A stretch of 64,000 nucleotides of DNA, from NCBI RefSeq assembly GCF_004214895.1, contig NZ_CP035952.1:1-64000 (forward strand), read 5' to 3'. Positions 55,645 to 64,000 of the stretch are shown one piece after another (position 1 is the stretch's first letter; every line of letters starts with the position of its first letter). The notes below the pieces were generated by a model that did not search any database, was not told the DNA's origin, and saw only the letters and a program-made list of their open reading frames with translations. Both the position numbers and the translations under genes were made by a program. This DNA is from Pseudomonas tructae. GTDB lineage: Bacteria; Pseudomonadota; Gammaproteobacteria; Pseudomonadales; Pseudomonadaceae.

Positions 55645-56711
55645 TGCGCATCTTCCTCGTCGACTATGACCTTCTGGCCCGGTTTCAAGGTGTTCACCCC
55701 TGCGGTTACCACACGGTCACCGGCCTGTACGCCCGAGCTCAGCACGATGCTGTCAAAGGAGCGTTCCAGCAGCTTCACCTCGCGAGTGGCAACCGTGTTC
55801 TGCTGCGGGTCGACCACCCATACCCGGGTCTGCCCATCGCTCTCGAGCAAGGCTGAAGCCGGTAGTTCGGTGCGCGGCGACATCATCGAGGTCAGGGTGA
55901 CGCTGATTGCAGTACCCAGGTAAAACGCTGGCGGTGTTTGTGTCAGGGTCAGCCGTGCACGCCGGGTCCGGGTGGTGGCATCGGCCTGGGGTTCAAGCTC
56001 GCGCAAGGTGGCGGTGGTGCTGATGTTGGGCTCCAGTTGCGAGGCAACCTGAAACGTCAGGTCAGGTGTCAGCTGTTCGGCCAGGTGGGTTGGCAGGTCG
56101 ATCACGGCCTCTTTGATGTCCGGCCGGGCCAGGGTGACCACCGCCTGCCCGGCGCTGACGGTCTGCCCGGCTTCAGCTTGCCAGTTGGTGACCACGGCCC
56201 CATGGTCAACGCGCAGCTCGCTGTAGCCCAACTGGTCGCGCGCCTGGGCCACCGCCGCGCGTGCCTGCTCAAGGGCGGCGGTGGTGGTTTTCAGGTCGGT
56301 CTGGGCGATGTCCAGTTGCGCCTGGGCCCCCACGCCGCGGTCGTACAATTGCTGTTGGCGACGCGCACTGGCCTGGGCATTGATCCACTGCGCCTGGACC
56401 TTGGCCAGGTCGCCTTCGGCTGCGCGCAACTGGTTACGCTGATCGGTCGGGTCGAGGCTGGCGAGCACGTCACCCGGCTTGACCTGGCTGCCGACATCCA
56501 CCCAGCGCCGGGCAATCCGACCGGCCACGCGAAAACCCAGGGTGCTCTCGTAACGCGCCTGGATGCTGCCGGCGAATCGGCCAAGGTTGGCCTGGACTTG
56601 GGGCTCGACGATCATCGACAGCACCGGACGCACAGGTTCCGGCGCTGCGGCCTGCCGTTCGCAACCGACCAGCAACAACAGGCTGCACAGGCCAAGGGTC
56701 AGGGTTTTCAT
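55641..56711 (-). CDS. RND efflux membrane-fusion protein 2 (TriB-like)
   Basis: Periplasmic adaptor lipoprotein of 356 residues; lipobox LLLLVGC with cysteine at about 18. It has a biotinyl-lipoyl-type half (STLGFRVAGRIARRWVDVGSQVKPGDVL) and an alpha-hairpin (QWINAQASARRQQQLYDRG...). It overlaps the first adaptor gene and the pump gene by four bases each. The start MKTLTLGL at 56711 is inside the stop of the previous gene. Confidence 0.9.
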   Translation of the reverse strand: MKTLTLGLCSLLLLVGCERQAAAPEPVRPVLSMIVEPQVQANLGRFAGSIQARYESTLGFRVAGRIARRWVDVGSQVKPGDVLASLDPTDQRNQLRAAEGDLAKVQAQWINAQASARRQQQLYDRGVGAQAQLDIAQTDLKTTTAALEQARAAVAQARDQLGYSELRVDHGAVVTNWQAEAGQTVSAGQAVVTLARPDIKEAVIDLPTHLAEQLTPDLTFQVASQLEPNISTTATLRELEPQADATTRTRRARLTLTQTPPAFYLGTAISVTLTSMMSPRTELPASALLESDGQTRVWVVDPQQNTVATREVKLLERSFDSIVLSSGVQAGDRVVTAGVNTLKPGQKVIVDEEDAQ

Positions 56712-57799
56712 TGTGCTACCCCGCTGTCCTTGCTGGCGGCGATTTCCACCTGCATACCCGGGTTGAGCAGTTGCCCACCCGCCACCACCACCGTTTCCCC
56801 CCCCTTGAGGCCCTCGCCGACCACCACCTTGCCGGTGAGGTAGCGAATGACCTTGACCTGCTGCAGGCTGACTTTGTTGCCCTCGCCCACCACCCACACT
56901 GCCGGGTCATGCAAGGCCTTGGTCAAGGCCGACCAGGGCAACTCGATGCTTGGCTTGCCCTGAGCACTGCCGCTGGCGGTGACTGCCGAGCCCAGTTCCA
57001 TGCCAGCGGGCACCTCATCCAGAGCGATCTTGACCTGCACGGTGCCACTTTGTGCCGAGACCGTCGGGGTCACTTCACGCACATGCCCCCGCGCCTGGAC
57101 CTTGGGGTTGTCCACCAGGCTGACGGTGATCGCTTTCTTGCTCGGCTCAGCCATCAGCAAGGACTCGTACACATTGAACACCGCATCGCGCTCACCATCG
57201 CGCGCCAGGCTGAAGATCGGCACCGTGGCCTGGACCACCTGGCCGACCTCGGCCTGACGCTCGGTAATCACCCCGTCCGCCTCGGCCACCAGCGCGGTGT
57301 AGCTCAATTGATCGCGGGCATTGGCCAACTGCGCCTGGGCGGCCTTCAAGGCGCTCTGGCTACTGCGCAGGGCGGCTTCGGCGGAATCGTATTCACTCTG
57401 GCTGGTATAGCCCTTGGGCAGCAGCTTCTGCTGGCGGACAAAGGCGGCGGCGCTCTGGGTCACCCGCGCCTGTTCGGCGAAGACCTCGGCCTTGGCCGAA
57501 TCGACAGTGGTCTGCAGGTCCTTGGGGTCGAGCCGGGCCAAGACCTGGTTGGCCTTGATGTGATCGCCGACATCGACGCTGCGGGAAATGATCTTGCCGC
57601 CCACGCGAAAGGACAGATCAGTCTGCACCCTTGCCTGGACATCGCCGGTCAGGGTCACCGAAGCGCCGAAATCACCGGGCTGTACACGTTGCACGCCGAC
57701 CCTGGGCAGTTCGATTTCAGCGGCTTTTTTCTCACCGCACCCGGTCAGCAGCAGTAATCCCCCCAGGCAGACAAGCGATACAGGACGCAACACCCTCAT
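56708..57799 (-). CDS. RND efflux membrane-fusion protein 1 (TriA-like)
   Basis: Periplasmic adaptor lipoprotein of 363 residues; lipobox GLLLLTGC. Segments LSFRVGGKIISRSVDVGDHIKANQVLARLD and the following alpha-hairpin repeat are typical. The start is set at the ATG 57799, preceded by AAGGAG; an ATG at 57814 is in frame without a ribosome binding site. First gene of the three-gene efflux operon, divergent from the AAA ATPase gene with 132 bases between. Confidence 0.9.
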   Translation of the reverse strand: MRVLRPVSLVCLGGLLLLTGCGEKKAAEIELPRVGVQRVQPGDFGASVTLTGDVQARVQTDLSFRVGGKIISRSVDVGDHIKANQVLARLDPKDLQTTVDSAKAEVFAEQARVTQSAAAFVRQQKLLPKGYTSQSEYDSAEAALRSSQSALKAAQAQLANARDQLSYTALVAEADGVITERQAEVGQVVQATVPIFSLARDGERDAVFNVYESLLMAEPSKKAITVSLVDNPKVQARGHVREVTPTVSAQSGTVQVKIALDEVPAGMELGSAVTASGSAQGKPSIELPWSALTKALHDPAVWVVGEGNKVSLQQVKVIRYLTGKVVVGEGLKGGETVVVAGGQLLNPGMQVEIAASKDSGVAQ

Positions 57800-57931
57800 G
57801 CAGGCTCCTTGCATGTGCCAGATCTAATTAGGAATGCGAGTGTTAGCGTAGATCAGGGTTTCCTTGATCGCTTGTCGGCATACACAATTCGTCTATTGCG
57901 CCGATTCGGCGATACTGCCCTCTTTGCCTGA

Positions 57932-59104
57932 ATGGACGCTGCCATGCTGACCACCCTGGCTGTCACCAACTACCGCTCGATCAATCATCTGGTGCTGCCG
58001 CTGGCACGCTTGAATGTCATCACCGGGCCCAACGGCAGTGGCAAGTCCAACCTGTACAAGGCCTTGCGCCTGCTCGCCGAAACCGCGCAAGGCGGCGTGG
58101 TCAATGCGCTGGCGGCGGAGGGCGGGCTGGACTCAACGTTCTGGGCCGGCCCCGAGCAGATCAGCCGGCGCATGAGCAACGGCGAAGTCGCCATCCAGGG
58201 CGGCCCACGCCAGCATGCACGGCGCTTGCGCCTGGGCTTTACTGACGAGGAGTTCGGTTACGCCATCGGCCTGGGCTTGCCGGAGCCAAGCGAATCACAG
58301 TTCGCCCTCGACCCGCAGATCAAGCGCGAAAGCATCTGGGCAGGACCGCTGTACCGCCCGGCCAGCCTGCTGGTGGATCGCCAGGGGCCGATGGTCAAGG
58401 TTCGCGAAGGACGGCAATGGGAGGTGCAGGCGCAGCACACGCCAAACTTCGACAGCCTGTTCGACCAGGTTGGCAACCTGCGCTCCTCGCCTGAAGTGTT
58501 GCTGCTGCGCGAGCGCATTCGCGGCTGGCGCTTCTACGATCACTTTCGCACTGACCGCGACGCTCCGGCCCGTCGTCGGCAACTGGGTACGCGCACGCCG
58601 GTGCTGCACCACGACGGCCGCGACCTGGCCGCAGCGCTACAGACGATTATCGAGATTGGCGCCCCGGACGCCTTGCAGGCGACCATCGCTGATGCCTTCC
58701 CCGGCGCACGCCTGGAAATCGATGCAGTGCCCGGTGGGGCGTTCGGCGTTTTGTTCTATCAAGAGGGTTTGTTGCGCCCGCTCAGTGCTGCCGAGCTTTC
58801 GGACGGCACCTTGCGCTACCTGCTGCTGGTCGCCGCGCTGCTGACCCCACGGCCGCCGACCATGATGGTGCTGAACGAGCCAGAAACCAGCTTGCACCCG
58901 GACTTGTTGCCAGCGCTGGCACGCTTGATCATCCGCGCGTCGGAGCAGTGTCAGGTATGGGTGGTGTCACATGCACGACGCTTGGTGGCGGCGCTGGAGC
59001 AGGATGCGACCTGCAATTCGATCGTGCTGGAGAAGTTGCTGGGACAAACCCGCATTGCCGGTCAGGGGATGCTGGACGAGCCGGCCTGGCACTGGCCGGA
59101 GTGA
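57932..59104 (+). CDS. AAA-family ATPase (RecF/OLD-like P-loop)
   Basis: Stand-alone ATPase of 390 residues. The N-terminus is LAVTNYRSINHLVLPLARLNVITGPNGSGKSN with Walker A at 32-39; the ABC-type signature is ELSDGTLRYLLLVAAL; Walker B and neighbouring residues are MMVLNEPETSLHPDLLPAL; the switch histidine is in VWVVSHARRLV. This layout places it among SMC/RecF/OLD-like proteins that lack a TOPRIM domain. No nuclease or antitoxin gene adjoins, so defence or repair roles are not supported. The ATG at 57932 is used; a second ATG four codons downstream is possible. Its stop overlaps a REP. Confidence 0.82.
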   Translation: MDAAMLTTLAVTNYRSINHLVLPLARLNVITGPNGSGKSNLYKALRLLAETAQGGVVNALAAEGGLDSTFWAGPEQISRRMSNGEVAIQGGPRQHARRLRLGFTDEEFGYAIGLGLPEPSESQFALDPQIKRESIWAGPLYRPASLLVDRQGPMVKVREGRQWEVQAQHTPNFDSLFDQVGNLRSSPEVLLLRERIRGWRFYDHFRTDRDAPARRRQLGTRTPVLHHDGRDLAAALQTIIEIGAPDALQATIADAFPGARLEIDAVPGGAFGVLFYQEGLLRPLSAAELSDGTLRYLLLVAALLTPRPPTMMVLNEPETSLHPDLLPALARLIIRASEQCQVWVVSHARRLVAALEQDATCNSIVLEKLLGQTRIAGQGMLDEPAWHWPE

Positions 59105-59140
59105 AGCCCGCTCCTGTGTAGGAGCGGGCTTGCCCCGCGA
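59104..59140. repeat. REP element overlapping the stop of the AAA ATPase gene
   Basis: AAGCCCGCTCCT (59104-59115) and AGGAGCGGGCTT (59120-59131) are perfect inverted arms with the 4-base loop GTGT, followed by GCCCCGCGA. The first base of the repeat is the last base of the TGA stop. It lies between the convergent AAA ATPase and potI genes. Confidence 0.85.
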
Positions 59141-59151
59141 GGTGTTTCAGA

Positions 59152-60042
59152 TCACGCCGAAACCGGCGTCGGCGCGCGACGCACGTCCGGTTGTTTCCAG
59201 GAGTCGGCAGCGCTTTCTTCGATCGCCTGCTGAATCGCCCGGCGACGACGCTCTTCGGCCTGACGGCTGAAGTACCAGACCATGAAGGTCACCAGCGACA
59301 CGCTGAGCAGGATCAAACTGGCCACCGCGTTGATTTCCGGCTTCACACCCAGACGCACGGCAGAGAAGACTTCCATCGGCAGCGTGGTCGAGCCCGGACC
59401 GGAAACGAAGCTGGCCAGCACCAGGTCATCCAGCGACAAGGCAAAGGACATCATCCCGCCCGCCGCCAGGGACGGTGCGATCATCGGAATGGTGATCAGG
59501 AAGAACACCTTCCATGGCCGTGCACCGAGGTCCATGGCCGCTTCTTCGATCGACAGGTCCAGCTCACGCAAGCGCGCCGATACCACCACCGCCACATAGG
59601 CTGCGCAGAAGGTGGTGTGGGCGATCCAGATGGTGACGATACCGCGCTCCTGCGGCCAGCCGATCATCTGCGCCATGGCCACGAACAGCAGCAACAGCGA
59701 CAGGCCGGTGATCACCTCGGGCATGACCAATGGCGCGGTGACCAGGCCACCGAACAAGGTACGGCCCTTGAAGCGGGTGACCCGGGTCAGCACGAAGGCG
59801 GCCAGGGTACCCAGCGCCACTGCGGCGATCGCCGTGTAGCAGGCGATCTCCAGCGAACGCATCACCGAGCCCATCAGTTGGGTGTTGTCGAGCAGGCCGA
59901 CGTACCACTTCACCGACCAGCCGCCCCACACCGTCACAAGCTTGGAGGCGTTGAACGAGTAGATCACCAGGATCAGCATGGGCAGGTAGATGAACAGCAG
60001 GCCCAGGACCAACATCAATTTGGAGAAACTGAAACGCTTCAT
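59152..60042 (-). CDS. potI: Polyamine ABC transporter permease PotI
   Basis: Inner-membrane permease of 296 residues, partner of PotH in the putrescine/spermidine importer. About six transmembrane segments are visible, plus the docking loop EEAAMDLGARPWKVFFLITIPMIAPS. It overlaps potH by four bases. Last gene of the operon. Confidence 0.93.
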   Translation of the reverse strand: MKRFSFSKLMLVLGLLFIYLPMLILVIYSFNASKLVTVWGGWSVKWYVGLLDNTQLMGSVMRSLEIACYTAIAAVALGTLAAFVLTRVTRFKGRTLFGGLVTAPLVMPEVITGLSLLLLFVAMAQMIGWPQERGIVTIWIAHTTFCAAYVAVVVSARLRELDLSIEEAAMDLGARPWKVFFLITIPMIAPSLAAGGMMSFALSLDDLVLASFVSGPGSTTLPMEVFSAVRLGVKPEINAVASLILLSVSLVTFMVWYFSRQAEERRRRAIQQAIEESAADSWKQPDVRRAPTPVSA

Positions 60043-60959
60043 GCCCTGCCCTCCATCTCTTTGGCCTGACTACGGTTGAACAGCAGGATCGGTACGATCA
60101 GGATCGCCAGCATCACCACCGCCAGGGCAGAGGCCACCGGCCAGTCACGGTTGTTGAAGAACTCTTGCCAGAGCACTTTACCGATCATCAGGGTTTCCGG
60201 GCCGCCGAGCAGTTCAGGAATGACGAACTCACCCACCACCGGAATGAACACCAGCATGCAGCCGGCGATGATGCCGTTCTTCGACAGCGGCACGGTGATT
60301 TTCCAGAAGCTGTTGAAGGTGCTCGAACCCAGGTCCGAAGCCGCCTCGAGCAAGCTCTGGTCATGCTTCACCAGGTTGGCGTAGAGCGGCAGGATCATGA
60401 ACGGCAGGTACGAATAGACCACGCCGATATACACCGCAAGGTTGGTGTTGAGGATCTGCAAGGGCTGATCGATCAGGCCCAGCCACATCAGGAAGGCATT
60501 GAGCAGACCGTTGTTGCTGAGGATGCCCATCCAGGCATACACACGGATCAGGATCGCCGTCCAGGTCGGCATCATGATCAGCAGCAACAGCACGGTCTGG
60601 GACTCCTTGCGCGCATTGGCAATGGCGTAGGCCATCGGATAGCCGATCAGCAGGCACAGCAGCGTGCTGAAGAAGGCCATCTTCAACGAGCCCAGGTATG
60701 CCGAGATGTACAGCTCGTCCTCGGTCAACAGGCCATAGTTGGCCAGGTTGAGTACCACTTGCAGCTTGTCTTCGACGTAGCTGTAGATCTCGGTATACGG
60801 CGGAATCGCCACGTCGGCTTCAGCGAAGCTGATCTTCAGGACAATGAAGAACGGCAGCATGAAGAACAGGAACAGCCAGATGAACGGCACGCCGATCACC
60901 AGATGGCGCCCCTCGGGCTTTATTCGGTTGAACGCTCGCTTGAGCTTGCGCGCGTTCAT
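60039..60959 (-). CDS. potH: Polyamine ABC transporter permease PotH
   Basis: Inner-membrane permease of 306 residues with a basic N-terminus and about six transmembrane segments; docking loop LEAASDLGSSTFNSFWKITVPLSK. It overlaps potG by four bases and potI by four bases. Confidence 0.93.
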   Translation of the reverse strand: MNARKLKRAFNRIKPEGRHLVIGVPFIWLFLFFMLPFFIVLKISFAEADVAIPPYTEIYSYVEDKLQVVLNLANYGLLTEDELYISAYLGSLKMAFFSTLLCLLIGYPMAYAIANARKESQTVLLLLIMMPTWTAILIRVYAWMGILSNNGLLNAFLMWLGLIDQPLQILNTNLAVYIGVVYSYLPFMILPLYANLVKHDQSLLEAASDLGSSTFNSFWKITVPLSKNGIIAGCMLVFIPVVGEFVIPELLGGPETLMIGKVLWQEFFNNRDWPVASALAVVMLAILIVPILLFNRSQAKEMEGRA

Positions 60960-62098
60960 GAGCGCAGTACCACGCCGCTGTCATCCTCCCACCAGACATA
61001 AACCTGGTCGCCCCAGGTCGGCCGGGTGCCCTGGCGCTCGGCGTTGGCGACGAACGACTGGACGATCTTGCCGCCAGGCAGTTCGACGTAGAACACCGAA
61101 TGGCCGCCCAGATAGGCAATGTCGTGCACCTTGCCGCACGACCAGTTGTGCTCGCAAGTCGGCTGCTCGGTGGTCACCAGCAGTTTTTCCGGACGCAGGG
61201 CGTAGGTGATGCGCTTGTCTTCCACCGAGGTGGTGACACCGTGGCCGACGTAGATGCGCCGCTCAAGCTCGGGGCTGGAAATCACCGCGTGGCCTTCGGC
61301 ATCGTCGACCACTTCGCCTTCGAACAGGTTGACGTTACCGATGAACTCGCAGACCAGGCGGCTGGTCGGGGTTTCATAGATGTCGATCGGGCTGCCGATC
61401 TGGGCGATCCAGCCCAGGTGCATGATGGCGATGCGCTGGGCCATGGTCATGGCCTCTTCCTGGTCGTGGGTCACCATCACGCAGGTCACACCGACCCGCT
61501 CGATGATCTCCACCAGCTCCAGTTGCATCTGCGAACGCAGCTTCTTGTCCAGCGCGCCCATCGGCTCATCGAGCAGCAGCAGTTTGGGCCGCTTGGCCAG
61601 CGAACGGGCCAGGGCCACACGCTGACGCTGACCACCGGAGAGCTGGTGCGGCTTGCGCTTGGCGTACTGGGTCATGTGCACCAGTTTGAGCATCTCGGCC
61701 ACGCGGGCGTCGATCTCGGACTTGGGCATGCGGTCCTGCTGCAGGCCGAAGGCGATATTCTGGGCCACGGTCATGTGCGGGAACAGCGCGTACGACTGGA
61801 ACATCATGTTGATCGGCCGCTCGTAGGGCGGCATATCGGTGATGTCCACACCATCGAGGAAGATGCGCCCCTCGGTTGGGCGCTCGAAACCGGCGAGCAT
61901 GCGCAGCAAGGTGGATTTACCCGAACCCGAGCCACCTAGCAGGGCGAAGATCTCGCCCTTCTTGATTTCCAGGGACACATCGTCCACGGCGACCGTTTCG
62001 TCGAACTTTTTCGTGACCCGGTCGATTTTGACCAGCACCTGTTTAGGTTGCTGGTCGCCCTCGAGGGCTTTCTTATAGGCACCGGAGGCAACTGCCAT
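60956..62098 (-). CDS. potG: Polyamine ABC transporter ATP-binding protein PotG
   Basis: ATPase of 380 residues. Walker A GGSGSGKST is at 55-63, signature LSGGQRQRVALARSL, Walker B LLLLDEPMGALD, switch histidine in VMVTHDQEEAM, and a C-terminal TOBE/OB regulatory domain (about 290-380). The start is the ATG at 62098 with GGAG about 8 bases upstream. Confidence 0.95.
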   Translation of the reverse strand: MAVASGAYKKALEGDQQPKQVLVKIDRVTKKFDETVAVDDVSLEIKKGEIFALLGGSGSGKSTLLRMLAGFERPTEGRIFLDGVDITDMPPYERPINMMFQSYALFPHMTVAQNIAFGLQQDRMPKSEIDARVAEMLKLVHMTQYAKRKPHQLSGGQRQRVALARSLAKRPKLLLLDEPMGALDKKLRSQMQLELVEIIERVGVTCVMVTHDQEEAMTMAQRIAIMHLGWIAQIGSPIDIYETPTSRLVCEFIGNVNLFEGEVVDDAEGHAVISSPELERRIYVGHGVTTSVEDKRITYALRPEKLLVTTEQPTCEHNWSCGKVHDIAYLGGHSVFYVELPGGKIVQSFVANAERQGTRPTWGDQVYVWWEDDSGVVLRS

Positions 62099-62157
62099 TT
62101 GTGAAACTCCCAACAAGATTTTTTGCGCCCGCCCCTGCCGTGACGGACCCTGGATTT

Positions 62158-63393
<1,236 letters not shown>

Positions 63394-63415
63394 TCACCCA
63401 GGGAGGTAATCAGGT

Positions 63416-64000
63416 TTACTTGCCCGACTTGATCTTGGTCCAGCTGCGCGTGATGTCGCGCTGGGCCGCCTTCTCTGGAGCTTTGATGGCGTAAAGCTTT
63501 GCTTTCACTTCATCGGATGGATAGATGCTCGGGTCGCTAGTAATATCCTTGTCCACAAACTCGGTGGCCGCCTTATTACCGTTCGGGAAACGTACGGCGT
63601 TGGTGATCGCGGCCATCACTTTGGGTTGCAGCAGGTAGTCCATGAACTTGTAGGCCGCTTCGACGTTCTCGGCGTCCTTAGGAATGGCGACCATGTCGTA
63701 GAAGGTACCCGCACCTTCCTTCGGAATGATGTAGTTCAGCTTGACCTTGTCGCCAGCCTCATGAGCACGGGCCTTGGACTGCTCCAGGTCACCCGAGTAA
63801 CCCACTGCCACACAGATGTTGCCGTTGGCCAGATCCGAGATGTACTTGGAGGAATGGAAGTAGGTGACCGACGGACGGATGCTCAGGAACAAGTCTTCGG
63901 CCTTCTTCAAGTCTTCCTTCTTGGTGCTGTCGCTCGGCAAGCCCAGGTAGTGCAGCGCCGCCGGGAGCATTTCGGTCGGGGCATCGAGGAAGCTCACGCC
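63416..64000 (-). CDS. Partial polyamine-binding periplasmic protein PotF-like (copy 1)
   Basis: C-terminal 195 residues of a PotF-family protein; the N-terminus is beyond the right edge. [28 protein letters not shown] and the C-terminal [14 protein letters not shown] align with the downstream copy, showing tandem duplication. It is the first gene of the visible pot operon. The 163-base gap to the next copy contains a weak CCCTGGG...CCCAGGG repeat (63374-63403) but no clear terminator. Confidence 0.9.
   Translation of the reverse strand, partial: GVSFLDAPTEMLPAALHYLGLPSDSTKKEDLKKAEDLFLSIRPSVTYFHSSKYISDLANGNICVAVGYSGDLEQSKARAHEAGDKVKLNYIIPKEGAGTFYDMVAIPKDAENVEAAYKFMDYLLQPKVMAAITNAVRFPNGNKAATEFVDKDITSDPSIYPSDEVKAKLYAIKAPEKAAQRDITRSWTKIKSGK

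Noticed and set aside
57932..59104. AAA ATPase considered as part of a phage-defence system
   Set aside because: No nuclease, TOPRIM domain, toxin or integrase neighbour; the flanks are ordinary transport operons.
28892..59140. Repeated GC-rich palindromes considered as CRISPR repeats
   Set aside because: They are dispersed by kilobases, palindromic and lie singly between genes, with no spacers or cas genes.

Overview
The window looks like chromosomal DNA of a Pseudomonas of the P. putida group. The basis is GC-rich coding sequence with dense operons, seven P. putida-type REP elements (core GCGGGCTTGCCCCGCGAT), and gene content and order that match, from memory, the rmlBDA-dctBD / fdhD / pckA-hslO-hslR-rimK-ompR/envZ-tex-gshA region of pseudomonads followed by a sulfur-starvation region. 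No rRNA, tRNA, CRISPR array, insertion sequence, transposase or prophage gene was seen. Nothing looks horizontally acquired.

Layout. 1-0.2 kb: start of a gene leaving the window (aminoglycoside-phosphotransferase-like N-terminus). 0.4-3.3 kb: dTDP-rhamnose genes rfbB-rfbA-rfbD, without rfbC. 3.3-7 kb: DctB/DctD-like two-component pair plus a small thioesterase. 7-9.5 kb: cysQ-nudE, yrfG and a BON-LysM protein. 9.6-13.8 kb: LysR regulator, fdhD and an FdhF/YdeP-type molybdoenzyme. 14-16.8 kb: glycine-zipper protein, CheR-like methyltransferase, orphan NarL-type regulator, thioesterase. 17-28.9 kb: conserved housekeeping block (pckA, hslO, hslR, rimB-like protease and rimK, envZ/ompR = amgS/amgR, tex, gshA, TetR regulator).

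28.9-52.5 kb is a sulfur-scavenging region: ssuEADCB plus a small TOBE/Mop protein (sulfonates), lsfA peroxiredoxin, an OprD/OprE-family porin, tauABCD (taurine), a BCCT transporter, epsC serine acetyltransferase, a cystine ABC transporter (tcyJLN), and a six-gene unit with two SfnB-family oxidoreductases, a flavin monooxygenase and a MetQNI-like importer. Together these genes would bring organosulfur compounds across both membranes, release sulfite or oxidised sulfur with FMNH2- or Fe(II)-dependent oxygenases, and feed cysteine synthesis. The shared AT-rich promoters suggest common control, probably CysB, but that is inference.

52.6-64 kb: a TriABC-like RND efflux operon with two adaptors, a lone AAA ATPase, and a polyamine ABC transporter operon with two tandem binding proteins, the first running off the window edge. 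REP palindromes sit at four of the convergent gene junctions in the right-hand part. The least explained items are the SfnB/LLM/MetQNI-like unit with its 22-codon leader ORF, the 12-bp-arm palindrome upstream of the BCCT gene, and a terminator-like hairpin between ompR and envZ.
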